Positions 20,698 to 27,788 of a stretch of 64,000 bases of DNA are shown here, piece by piece; position 1 is the stretch's first letter; every line of letters begins with the position of its first letter. The notes under the pieces were generated by a model. The model saw only the letters and a list, made by a program, of their open reading frames with translations. It did not search any database and was not told the DNA's origin. Source of the stretch: Pseudomonas frederiksbergensis (GTDB lineage: Bacteria; Pseudomonadota; Gammaproteobacteria; Pseudomonadales; Pseudomonadaceae); assembly GCF_001874645.1 (NCBI RefSeq), contig NZ_CP017886.1:1984001-2048000 (forward strand), in the 5' to 3' direction. The position numbers were made by a program, and so were the translations under genes.

Positions 20698-21869
20698 ACG
20701 CTCAAGATCGCTTTGCGGACCAGTGGGCGAAAAGCGATAGCCCCGCCGTATGGAAGGTGAACGCCGTGAGTGCCGCGAGCATCAAGCCGGTGGCCATTCG
20801 TTGGCTGTGGCCTGGCTGGCTAGCCAAAGGAAAGTTGCACATTTTGGCTGGCGCTGGCGGCACGGGGAAAACCACGCTGCTGATTAGCCTGATCGCAACC
20901 ATCACTACCGGTGGGCGTTGGCCGGACGGCACCCGTTGCAGTGAGCCAGGTAACGCCCTGATATGGTCGAGCGAAGATGACCCAGCCGACACGTTAGTAC
21001 CTCGATTGGCTGCTGCTGGGGCCGACCTAAACCGGGTTCACATCATCCAGGGCCGTATTAATGCCCAGGGAGAGGCTGACCCGTTCGACCCGGCCAACGA
21101 CATTGCTTTGCTGAGGGCCACTGCAAACGAAATTGGCGGTGTGTCGCTACTGATGCTCGACCCCATCGTCAGCGCGGTGAAGGGTGATATGCACAAAGCC
21201 AATGACGTGCGTCGAGCCCTGCAAGGCGTGGTGGACTTTGCCGAACAAAATCTTTGTGCGGTGGTGGGAATCTCCCACTTTGCCAAGGGCGGTGCGGGAT
21301 CTTCACCGGCAGATCGAGTGATCGGTTCACAGGCATTCTCAGCGCTGGCCAGGACGGTGCTCGTGGCAGCCAAACAGGAAGGCACCGACATGCGAGTGCT
21401 GGCCCGGGCCAAGTCCAACATCGGCACCGATGAGGGTGGTGTCTCTTACACCATCGAGCCTTGCGACATCGGCGGCGGGATCGAGGCCACCCGTGTGGTG
21501 TGGGGGGATGTTATCGAAGGGAGTGCTCGCGACATCCTCGGCGACGCCGAAGCCTGCGACGAAGAACGCCTGGATGACAGCGACAATCCAGCGGAGGCCT
21601 TGCGAAGAATCCTCAGCGCTGGGCCACTGACGGGAAAAGAAGCGAAAAACCTGATGGTGGGCAACGGGTATACACAAAAGCAGATCAGGAATGCACGAGA
21701 AAATCTATCGGTCACTACTGCCAGGGCTGGGTTTGGTGCAGACACCGTGGTCACCTGGTCACTTCCTCAAGCGACGGGTGATTACGCGGCCTTTCCTCAC
21801 AGGGAAAAAAGGCCAGCAATGGAAGCCCCCGTGGAAGCCGAGCTGAGTGCGGATGAGGTGGCGATATGA
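20694..21869 (+). CDS. RepA-like hexameric replicative helicase (AAA_25)
   Basis: A 391-residue RecA-fold ATPase of the RSF1010 RepA type. Walker A GAGGTGKTTLL lies near residues 54-64, Walker B SLLMLDPIVSAV near 152-163, and the QAFSALARTVL/ARAKSNIG region follows. The C-terminal 110 residues include a helix-turn-helix-like KEAKNLMVGNGYTQKQIRNARENL. Such proteins unwind the origin of satellites and plasmids. Overlaps the zinc-finger gene upstream and the next gene downstream by ATGA, so replication genes are co-translated. Confidence 0.85.
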   Translation: MNAQDRFADQWAKSDSPAVWKVNAVSAASIKPVAIRWLWPGWLAKGKLHILAGAGGTGKTTLLISLIATITTGGRWPDGTRCSEPGNALIWSSEDDPADTLVPRLAAAGADLNRVHIIQGRINAQGEADPFDPANDIALLRATANEIGGVSLLMLDPIVSAVKGDMHKANDVRRALQGVVDFAEQNLCAVVGISHFAKGGAGSSPADRVIGSQAFSALARTVLVAAKQEGTDMRVLARAKSNIGTDEGGVSYTIEPCDIGGGIEATRVVWGDVIEGSARDILGDAEACDEERLDDSDNPAEALRRILSAGPLTGKEAKNLMVGNGYTQKQIRNARENLSVTTARAGFGADTVVTWSLPQATGDYAAFPHREKRPAMEAPVEAELSADEVAI

Positions 21870-22162
21870 GCACCGCCATCGACTATTTAGCGCAGCACGG
21901 CCTGTCAGCACGCCAGAAGGGAAATCGGGTGGTGGTATCGCCCAGGTCGCGGGTCACGGATGACCTGCAAAAATATATCCGCGCTCATCGTCTTGAGTTG
22001 CTGGCCGAACTGGCAGCGAATGATGGGATTGAGCGCCGCTGCCACTGGAGAGTAGTTCGCGGTGAAAGACCTATATGCACGATGGTGGGTGTTCCCGTTA
22101 CGCGTAACGAAGCGTTGGCTGAGGTTCGTTGGCGCTGGCCTGATGCGGAGGTGGCGCCGTGA
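21866..22162 (+). CDS. Unknown small protein, TubC-N-like start
   Basis: A 98-residue protein. The first 55 residues (YLAQHGLSARQKGNRVVVSP ... LQKYIRAHRLELLAEL) resemble the small TubC-N-like fold found at the C-terminal side of many phage primase/helicase genes. The remaining part is Arg/Trp rich (RVTRNEALAEVRWRWPDAEV). Probably an accessory of the helicase. Overlaps both neighbours by 4 nt. Confidence 0.55.
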   Translation: MSTAIDYLAQHGLSARQKGNRVVVSPRSRVTDDLQKYIRAHRLELLAELAANDGIERRCHWRVVRGERPICTMVGVPVTRNEALAEVRWRWPDAEVAP

Positions 22163-22386
22163 GTATTGAGGAAGAAATCTACACCCGTTTGCAGCAGATG
22201 GATGTGGTTCCCCTGCTCGGCGGCCTAGTGCCGGAGAACGCCACCGCCAAGCTGTTGGGATACACACCTTCATACTTCCGCCAAATGGCGTCGGCCGGTC
22301 AATCACCGCTTTCGTATGTCCGACGAGGTAATCGAAGGTTTTATAAAATCGCAGATATCAGCAAATTCGTTACGGAAACCGCATAA
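22159..22386 (+). CDS. Small helix-turn-helix-like protein
   Basis: A 75-residue protein starting at GTG inside the upstream stop (GTGA). ATAKLLGYTPSYFRQMASAG followed by PLSYVRRGNRRFYKIADISKF matches the excisionase/MerR-like layout of a short HTH plus wing. Candidate excisionase or regulator. Last gene of the overlapping replication operon. Confidence 0.5.
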   Translation: MSIEEEIYTRLQQMDVVPLLGGLVPENATAKLLGYTPSYFRQMASAGQSPLSYVRRGNRRFYKIADISKFVTETA

Positions 22387-22420
22387 AAACGAAGATTTAC
22401 CGCGTTGAGTGACCATGGCC

Positions 22421-22491
22421 GTTTCTCCAATGTGTGCGTTCTCACATTGCTGACATTTATCAGCAGTTCAGAAAGCTCACGGAGAAACCCT
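22421..22491 (+). promoter_or_regulatory. Multi-stem RNA element that can sequester the ribosome site of the capsid operon
   Basis: GTTTCTCC (22421-22428) is the exact complement of GGAGAAAC (22481-22488), which contains the Shine-Dalgarno sequence of the next gene (ATG 22492). Between them are two further stems, AATGTG/CACATT (22429-22448, 8-nt loop) and GCTGA/TCAGC (22449-22464, 6-nt loop), stacked directly on the outer stem. The geometry of a three-way junction suggests translational control. Inferred from complementarity only. Confidence 0.5.
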
Positions 22492-22719
22492 ATGACAGAA
22501 AAACGCATGACCATTCACCTGGACGAGGGCTGTATCCGCGACCTCGAACAACTCAAACGCCGCCTTGATGCCGAAGCCGGAGAGCATGCCCCAATGTTCT
22601 CCCTGCCTGCCCTGGCTCGCCACGCTATCCGCAAGTGGTGTGACCATGTCGCCGCCCCCATGCCCCGTGCCTGGGAACAACAGCCCGCCAGCGATGACGA
22701 CGCCAGCAACGAGGGCTAA
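22492..22719 (+). CDS. Ribbon-helix-helix-like small protein
   Basis: A 75-residue protein: MTEKRMTIHLDEGCIRDLEQ gives a beta strand and helix as in ribbon-helix-helix regulators, followed by LPALARHAIRKWCDHV and an acidic tail. Start set by GGAGA 11 nt upstream. It ends 2 bp before the protease-capsid gene, so the two share a message. Could autoregulate capsid expression. Confidence 0.6.
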   Translation: MTEKRMTIHLDEGCIRDLEQLKRRLDAEAGEHAPMFSLPALARHAIRKWCDHVAAPMPRAWEQQPASDDDASNEG

Positions 22720-22721
22720 GC

Positions 22722-24563
22722 ATGGACCTTCAAATCTACGACGTGATCGACGAAGTCACCGCTCAAAAGGTCAAGGCCATGGTGGTCGGCCAACTGCCGC
22801 TAACCGTCCATATCAATAGCCCTGGCGGCAGCGTAACCGACGCCCTGGCGATCTACAGCATCCTGAATAAGCACCAGGGCCATGTCACTGCCGTCGTCGA
22901 TGGTTTGTGTGCCAGTGCGGCCACAATCGTGGCTCTGGCCGCCGATGAAATCGTGATGGCCGAGCACAGCTTGATGATGGTTCACAACCCGTGGACCGTT
23001 ACATCTGGCGATGCCACCCAGATGCGCAAAACTGCCGACACCCTTGACATGGCCAGCCGCGAAATGGCCGCGCTTTATACCGCGCGAACGGGCCTGAGCG
23101 GAGAAAAGGTCGTGGCAATCATGAGTGCCGAAACCTGGTTCAACGCCTATGAAGCCGTCGACGCTGGTTTTGCCCATCGTGTAGATAACGCCGAGCGCAG
23201 CAAGCCACGTTTGGCAGCGACGGCCATGTCATTCCTGGCCACCGTTGTTCAGGCGCCAGAAGCCGCAACGCAATCTCTCCAGCGGCTAACCGACAGCCGC
23301 GAAGCCCACCGCCAAAAGCTCAACGCACTTATCGGGTCTTTTGCAGGCCACGAAAGCATTCAGCGTCTACAAGCGAGTAAAGAATTCATGACCTACACCA
23401 CCGCGCAAGTCCGCGAAAAACTGCTGGTTGCGTTGGGCGAAGGAACCACTCCAACCGGTGGCCTACGTACCGACACGTTCGTCCATGCCGGTAACGGCAA
23501 CATCGTGCGTGACGGTATGGTCGATGCGCTGAGCACTCGTCTCGGTATCGCTCAAGCCCAGGATGCCAACAACCCGTATCGAACCATGACCCTGGCTGAG
23601 ATGGCTCGCGCGTCTCTCACCGAGCGTGGCGTAGGTGTGGCCAGTTACGGCACGAAAATGCAGTTAGTAGGCGCGGCCTTTACCCACACCACCAGCGACT
23701 TCGGTAACGTACTAATGAGCGTGTCCGAGAAAGCCATGCTGCGCGGCTGGGAAGCCAGCGGCGAGACGTTCCAACGCTGGACCAAAAAAGGCTCACTGAG
23801 CAACTTCAACCCCGCGCGCAGAGTCGGCATGTCCGGCTTCCCAACGCTGCCTAAAGTCCTCGAAGGGGCTGAGTACAAATATGTTACCTGCAACGACCGG
23901 GGCGCACCGATCGCTCTCGCGACCTATGGCGGACTGTTCAGCATTACCCGTCAGGCGATCATCAACGATGATTTGAGCGCATTCAGCGCGCTTCCTGCTC
24001 ACCTGGGCCGTTCGGCGAGCCGCACCATTGGCGACCTGGTTTATTCGGTGTTGACCAGCAACGCGGCTTTCGTCGACGGCAAGCCACTGTTCAGCGCCGA
24101 GCACGGCAACATTGACGAAACCGCTGCCGCGATGTCCCCTGATAGCCTGGGCGAACTGCGCTGCAAGATGCGCCTGCAGAAAGATGACTTCGGTACAGCG
24201 CTGAATATCTCGCCCGCGTTTGTCATTGTCCCCGCCGGCCTTGAGTCAGCCGCCATGCAGGTGCTCAACAGCACATCGATTCCTGGCGCAAACATGAATA
24301 GCGGCATTGCCAATCCTGTCAGCAAAATGGGCCAGCTCATCGTCGAAAGCCGCTTGGATAGCGCACCTACACCTTATTGGTACGTGGCTGCCGAACAAGG
24401 CGCCGATACCATTGAAGTCGCCTACCTGGACGGCGTCGATACCCCTTATCTCGAAGAACAGCAAGGGTGGTCCGTGGACGGTATTAGCCTCAAGGTGCGT
24501 ATCGACGCGGGTGTGGCCCCACTGGACTATCGCGGTCTAGCACGCGCCAAGGCCAACGCCTAA
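22722..24563 (+). CDS. ClpP-like prohead protease/major capsid protein fusion
   Basis: A 613-residue two-domain phage head protein. Residues 1-165 are a ClpP-type serine protease: INSPGGSVTDALAIY (oxyanion loop), catalytic Ser65 in GLCASAAT, His88 in MMVHNPW and, by alignment to ClpP Asp171, Glu137 in SAETWF. About 166-225 form a charged helical delta/scaffold-like segment. From about 226 (FMTYTTAQVREKLLVALGE) an HK97-fold major capsid domain follows, with the typical FGNVLMSVSEKAMLRGWE and PLFSAEHGN motifs. Such fusions cleave themselves during head assembly. No portal or terminase gene accompanies it. Confidence 0.85.
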   Translation: MDLQIYDVIDEVTAQKVKAMVVGQLPLTVHINSPGGSVTDALAIYSILNKHQGHVTAVVDGLCASAATIVALAADEIVMAEHSLMMVHNPWTVTSGDATQMRKTADTLDMASREMAALYTARTGLSGEKVVAIMSAETWFNAYEAVDAGFAHRVDNAERSKPRLAATAMSFLATVVQAPEAATQSLQRLTDSREAHRQKLNALIGSFAGHESIQRLQASKEFMTYTTAQVREKLLVALGEGTTPTGGLRTDTFVHAGNGNIVRDGMVDALSTRLGIAQAQDANNPYRTMTLAEMARASLTERGVGVASYGTKMQLVGAAFTHTTSDFGNVLMSVSEKAMLRGWEASGETFQRWTKKGSLSNFNPARRVGMSGFPTLPKVLEGAEYKYVTCNDRGAPIALATYGGLFSITRQAIINDDLSAFSALPAHLGRSASRTIGDLVYSVLTSNAAFVDGKPLFSAEHGNIDETAAAMSPDSLGELRCKMRLQKDDFGTALNISPAFVIVPAGLESAAMQVLNSTSIPGANMNSGIANPVSKMGQLIVESRLDSAPTPYWYVAAEQGADTIEVAYLDGVDTPYLEEQQGWSVDGISLKVRIDAGVAPLDYRGLARAKANA

Positions 24564-24595
24564 CCTGCGGCCATCAGTAAAGGAAGCTAGACACC

Positions 24596-25969
24596 TTGAC
24601 CATTTCAGAGCCGAAAACTCTGACGGTGGTGATCAGTGACATCGAGATTCGCCGCCATGCTGGCGGCGAAACTCGTCAACTGCGCGACATCCGTCACCCC
24701 GAACTCAGATTCCGCTACTCCACCTCCGACCGCAACAAGGGCGCCTGGCATGTCGTAGTGCGCGGCAAGTGGGGCAAAGCCGGTAATTATCCCAGCATCA
24801 ATGCCAAACTGATGATTAGCACTCTGCCGACGATCCTGGCACGACGTGCGGTCGACCCCAAGGCAGCCTCCACCACCACCGCTTGGCACACCGTAGGCGA
24901 AGTGCTGAACTGGTACGCCGATCGTATGGGCCGGGACCGGGGGTTGTCGGACAAACGCAAAGCCAGTGCGCAATCAGCGTTGCGTTGCCACCTGACTCCA
25001 CGTCTTCAAGATGTAACGTTAGCAAGCCTTGACCGTGCCAGCCTCGACCGTCTGCTGATGTGGCCCATGCAAGAGCGTTACGCGTTGTCATTCGTGCGTT
25101 CGGTGTATGGCGTGCTGGCGGTCGCCTTCCGCCAAGCCATGCGCCTTGGTCTGATCACCGTCAATCCCATGGCCGACCTCAAGTACACCGACTTCGTACA
25201 GACCCGAATCAAGCCCAAGCCCGCCCGGTTACGCGGTGACGACCTACCAACGCTACTGCACGACCTGACCGAACGGATCGAGCATGCGCCGTTGGAATCG
25301 ATGCTCGCGCTGATGATGCTCTGTCATGGCACCCGACTGGGCGAAACGCGGCTGGCTCGCTGGAAGAACCTCAACCTCACCACCCGCCAGTGGTTTATCC
25401 CCGCCCCGGACACCAAGACCAAAGCCGAGCACACGCTGCCACTGACCGAGCAAACCTGCGCCCTGATCGAGCGCTACCGGTCTATGCAGCAAGCAGCAGG
25501 GTATCAAGGGCCACTCCTGTTCCCTGGACGCTCTGGTACGGCTATCAGTGCGACAAACGCCAGCACTCTGTTTGCCGGCTTGGCCAAGGGGGCATGGTCG
25601 AGCCATGACCTGCGCAAAGTGGCTCGTACTGCCTGGGCTGATCTGGGCGTGGATTACATGGTGGGCGAAATGCTGCTGAACCACGCCATGAAAGACCTGG
25701 ACGCGACTTACATCCACACCACCGCCGAGGGCATGAAACGCAAGGCCTTGGAGACGTGGCACCAGCACCTTGATCGCCACGGCTTCGATGCCTTGCACGG
25801 TGGGACATATCCGGGACAAGCGGCAGACCCATCACCTGCGCAGACCACGAACAACGGGGCCTGTAGCGATTCCCCGCATCCATCCCAAGGGAGGATTCAG
25901 AACGATAGCGCCCGGACGGGTCAGCCCCCAGCGCTTTGGGGACAGTTCACCCAATGGACGGCCGATTGA
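24596..25969 (+). CDS. Second tyrosine recombinase
   Basis: A 457-residue phage-integrase-family protein, unlike the first in its N terminus (no DUF4102 module; begins MTISEPKTLTVVISDIEIRR). The start is TTG with AAAGGAAG 9 nt upstream. Catalytic residues are present: Arg in CHGTRLGETRLARW, Lys in DTKTKAEHTLPL, HxxR in SSHDLRKVAR, His in LLNHAMKDL and Tyr in DATYIHT. The last 55 residues are a Pro/Ser/Gln-rich low-complexity extension. It closes the island operon 32 bp behind the capsid gene. Both enzymes look intact. Confidence 0.88.
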   Translation: MTISEPKTLTVVISDIEIRRHAGGETRQLRDIRHPELRFRYSTSDRNKGAWHVVVRGKWGKAGNYPSINAKLMISTLPTILARRAVDPKAASTTTAWHTVGEVLNWYADRMGRDRGLSDKRKASAQSALRCHLTPRLQDVTLASLDRASLDRLLMWPMQERYALSFVRSVYGVLAVAFRQAMRLGLITVNPMADLKYTDFVQTRIKPKPARLRGDDLPTLLHDLTERIEHAPLESMLALMMLCHGTRLGETRLARWKNLNLTTRQWFIPAPDTKTKAEHTLPLTEQTCALIERYRSMQQAAGYQGPLLFPGRSGTAISATNASTLFAGLAKGAWSSHDLRKVARTAWADLGVDYMVGEMLLNHAMKDLDATYIHTTAEGMKRKALETWHQHLDRHGFDALHGGTYPGQAADPSPAQTTNNGACSDSPHPSQGRIQNDSARTGQPPALWGQFTQWTAD

Positions 25970-25985
25970 GCCAAACGCTTTTGCC

Positions 25986-26059
25986 CAGTCGTGCCCTTGT
26001 GCCCTCAGTTGTGCCCACCCTTGGACATGGGCACCACTGCATAAAAAGGGCACGACTGG
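25986..26059 (-). repeat. Right copy of the 74-bp inverted repeat
   Basis: Reverse complement of 19456-19529 with 4 differences by eye. Contains GTGCCC three times and GGGCAC twice. It starts 17 bp after the stop of the second recombinase. With the left copy it brackets 6.6 kb holding the C4-like leader, replication genes, capsid gene and second recombinase. Confidence 0.9.
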
Positions 26060-26100
26060 GGGAAAGTTGCACCCATGGATGACTGCGAAGAAGACTTGAG

Positions 26101-26190
26101 TGGCTGGCCGGGGTCGTCCCGCCAATTTTCAAAAGGTACTCCCGGACTCCACCCCCATAGGGGGTAATTCGGGCCCCGCTCGTTCGCTAT
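26101..26190 (+). other. GC-palindromic stretch, possible packaging (cos-like) site; rest of 25970-26825 without genes
   Basis: Contains ACCCCC-ATA-GGGGGT (26151-26165) followed 6 bp later by GGGCCC (26171-26176), within a block rich in G/C runs. Nested GC palindromes of this sort are seen at cohesive-end sites, and a satellite packaged by a helper would need one. This is a guess from context. In the remaining gene-free part (26191-26480 and 26631-26825) I see no convincing gene or RNA. Confidence 0.2.
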
Positions 26191-26484
26191 GTATGACCTT
26201 ATTTCGGTGGTTGGTTGTTGTTTAGTTAAAGCAACCAAAGCCCCAGCCAATAAGGGTTTCACCCCAGATTCGATGTAACGGAGACTGAATCTGCCCCGCT
26301 GACACCACAACCGACAGGTTGGTCTGAGTTGGTTTGCACGTTACGCAAGGCAGTTTTGAAATGTTGGACGCGGGTTCAGATGCTCACCGAGGATTCCAAC
26401 CGCCAGCGTTACGCATAACGATCAGATACAGGAATGTGAACACTAGTCATTTTTCTTGGCTGACAGGGCACAGCAACCAGCAGC

Positions 26485-26505
26485 GTGTATGCCACTGTGT
26501 ATGCC
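26485..26505. repeat. Right pair of GTGTATGCC repeats (candidate integrase arm sites)
   Basis: Two exact copies of GTGTATGCC at 26485-26493 and 26497-26505, 12 bp apart, 52 bp before the right core. Same motif, same spacing and same orientation as the pair at 16893-16914. Confidence 0.5.
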
Positions 26506-26556
26506 TTGAGTCACGCCACCACGCCAACCCCAATGTTTACTGGAACATTAAAGGCC

Positions 26557-26582
26557 GGTTCAAACGTCCCCGGCCCACCAAA
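26557..26582. other. Right attachment core (attR), diverged copy of the ssrA 3' end
   Basis: GGTTCAAA, CCCCGGC and CCACCAAA are shared in order with 16754-16780, with three substitutions and one missing base between them. It is directly followed by a strong terminator like that expected behind a native ssrA. The imperfect match lowers confidence that this is the partner created by the last integration. Confidence 0.5.
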
Positions 26583-26584
26583 CG

Positions 26585-26630
26585 AAGCATCAACAAAGCC
26601 CGCCTAGTGCGGGCTTTGTTGCATCTGGGG
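26585..26630 (+). repeat. 46-bp direct repeat, copy A, containing a terminator
   Basis: Matches 27721-27766 at 43 of 46 positions. The inner part, CAACAAAGCCCGC - CTAGT - GCGGGCTTTGTTG (26591-26621), is a strong intrinsic terminator and may be the original ssrA terminator displaced by the island. Confidence 0.85.
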
Positions 26631-26825
26631 TTTGAGCTTTCTAGCCTGTTATGCAGTGCCCCCCAACCCAGAGCCTGTCAAAAACGCTCAAACACAGCAC
26701 AAAGCCGGCAGACAGTCCGTCGCTAAAGTGCTTCGAACCTCCCTCGGCGAATGCCAAAATCCCCACAGGCCCATTAATAAACATTACCATTTGCGACGTA
26801 ATAGTCGAAAACGATGGGGAATCGA

Positions 26826-27680
26826 ATGCGCAGGTCGGCTGTAATTCTTTTGGCATCCATGCTGACAGCGTGTGGGACTGGGCTGCCCGTCGAGAAAACG
26901 AAAGCAGTGGAGAGCGTAGCGTCCGAGAATGGGCACACCCCACTGGAAATGGATGGTTATACCGCTAGCAAACTGGATGCCCTGCTCAAAGAACGCTCAG
27001 CGACCAACCCCGATGACATAGGGCAGATGAACAATCTGATTTCACGAGAGTTTTTGGGGCTGCCCTATTCCGCGAACAGGTTGCAGGGCTCTGCTACCAC
27101 GCCGGAAGAGTTGGTAGTCGACTTCAGGGGCCTGGACTGTTTCACCTATCTGGATTATGTCGAAGCGTTGAGAAAGTCCACCAATGAAGCCGACTTCGTG
27201 AAGAGCCTCATTCAGACCCGTTACGTGAACGGCAATCTCAATTTCCTGCATCGCCGGCACTTCTTCACAGACTGGTCGCAGGCGGAGCAAAAACTGGCCG
27301 ACGACGTCACCGCTCAAATCAGCCCTCATGCGGTAACCGTGGTGAAGCGCCTCAACCGAAAAGCAGATGGCAGCGCCTACTTGCCGGGCGTGCCCATGAT
27401 CGAGCGCAGTATTACCTATATCCCTAGCGCTTTTATTAACGACCACGTGATCAGCCGCTTGCAGACTGGCGATTACGTTGGCATTTACACCCAACTCGCC
27501 GGCCTGGACGTCACCCATACAGGGTTCTTTATCAACAAAGACGAAGGGCCAGTGCTGCGTAATGCCTCTTCGAAGAAAAAGAACAGAGAAGTCGTCGACT
27601 CTCCCTTCAAGGACTACATCGCGAAGACGCCAGGGATCGTGGTGTTACGGGCACGGCAATCTGTGCCTGAGAATCAATGA
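26826..27680 (+). CDS. DUF1460 lipoprotein, N-acetylmuramoyl-L-alanine amidase-like
   Basis: A 284-residue protein of the NlpC/P60-superfamily DUF1460 group. The signal peptide MRRSAVILLASMLTACG has a lipobox (LTAC) with lipidated Cys16; this start has GGGGA 5 nt upstream, whereas the ATG 12 nt earlier has none. The catalytic cysteine lies in RGLDCFTYLDYVEAL; the partner histidine is probably in DVTHTGFF near residue 235. Related enzymes cut the MurNAc-L-Ala bond of peptidoglycan. The gene sits between two 46-bp terminator-containing direct repeats, so it may be a separate inserted cassette. Confidence 0.8.
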   Translation: MRRSAVILLASMLTACGTGLPVEKTKAVESVASENGHTPLEMDGYTASKLDALLKERSATNPDDIGQMNNLISREFLGLPYSANRLQGSATTPEELVVDFRGLDCFTYLDYVEALRKSTNEADFVKSLIQTRYVNGNLNFLHRRHFFTDWSQAEQKLADDVTAQISPHAVTVVKRLNRKADGSAYLPGVPMIERSITYIPSAFINDHVISRLQTGDYVGIYTQLAGLDVTHTGFFINKDEGPVLRNASSKKKNREVVDSPFKDYIAKTPGIVVLRARQSVPENQ

Positions 27681-27720
27681 AATCTGGTTCGCCCCTCTTA
27701 TGCGAGCCCTCTGCATCCTC

Positions 27721-27766
27721 AAGCACCAACAAAGCCCGTCTTGTGCGGGCTTTGTTGCATCTGGGG
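27721..27766 (+). repeat. 46-bp direct repeat, copy B, terminator of the DUF1460 gene
   Basis: CAACAAAGCCCG (27727-27738) pairs with CGGGCTTTGTTG (27746-27757); the downstream GCATCTGGGG is also shared with copy A. It ends the DUF1460 transcript and, from the other side, the MHS transporter transcript. Confidence 0.85.
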
Positions 27767-27788
27767 GCTTTGTCTATCACTCACGAGC

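Larger units (their letters stand above)
16754..26582 (+). mobile_element. tmRNA-integrated satellite-like island, about 9.8 kb
   Basis: The block starts at the ssrA 3' end and stops at a partial copy of that end. Contents in order: tyrosine integrase, AT-rich unknown gene, AlpA-like regulator, C4-type RNA leader, small protein, DUF3077-like, primase-type zinc finger, RepA-like helicase, two small genes, RHH-like gene, ClpP-type protease/major capsid fusion, second tyrosine recombinase. There are no terminase, portal, tail or lysis genes. All genes point the same way. The composition is that of a P4-like phage satellite carrying one capsid gene; decay of a larger prophage is the alternative. 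Confidence 0.8.

Noticed and set aside
26334..26726. 130-codon open frame over the right island end
   Set aside because: It spans the attachment core and a terminator hairpin and has no ribosome site.
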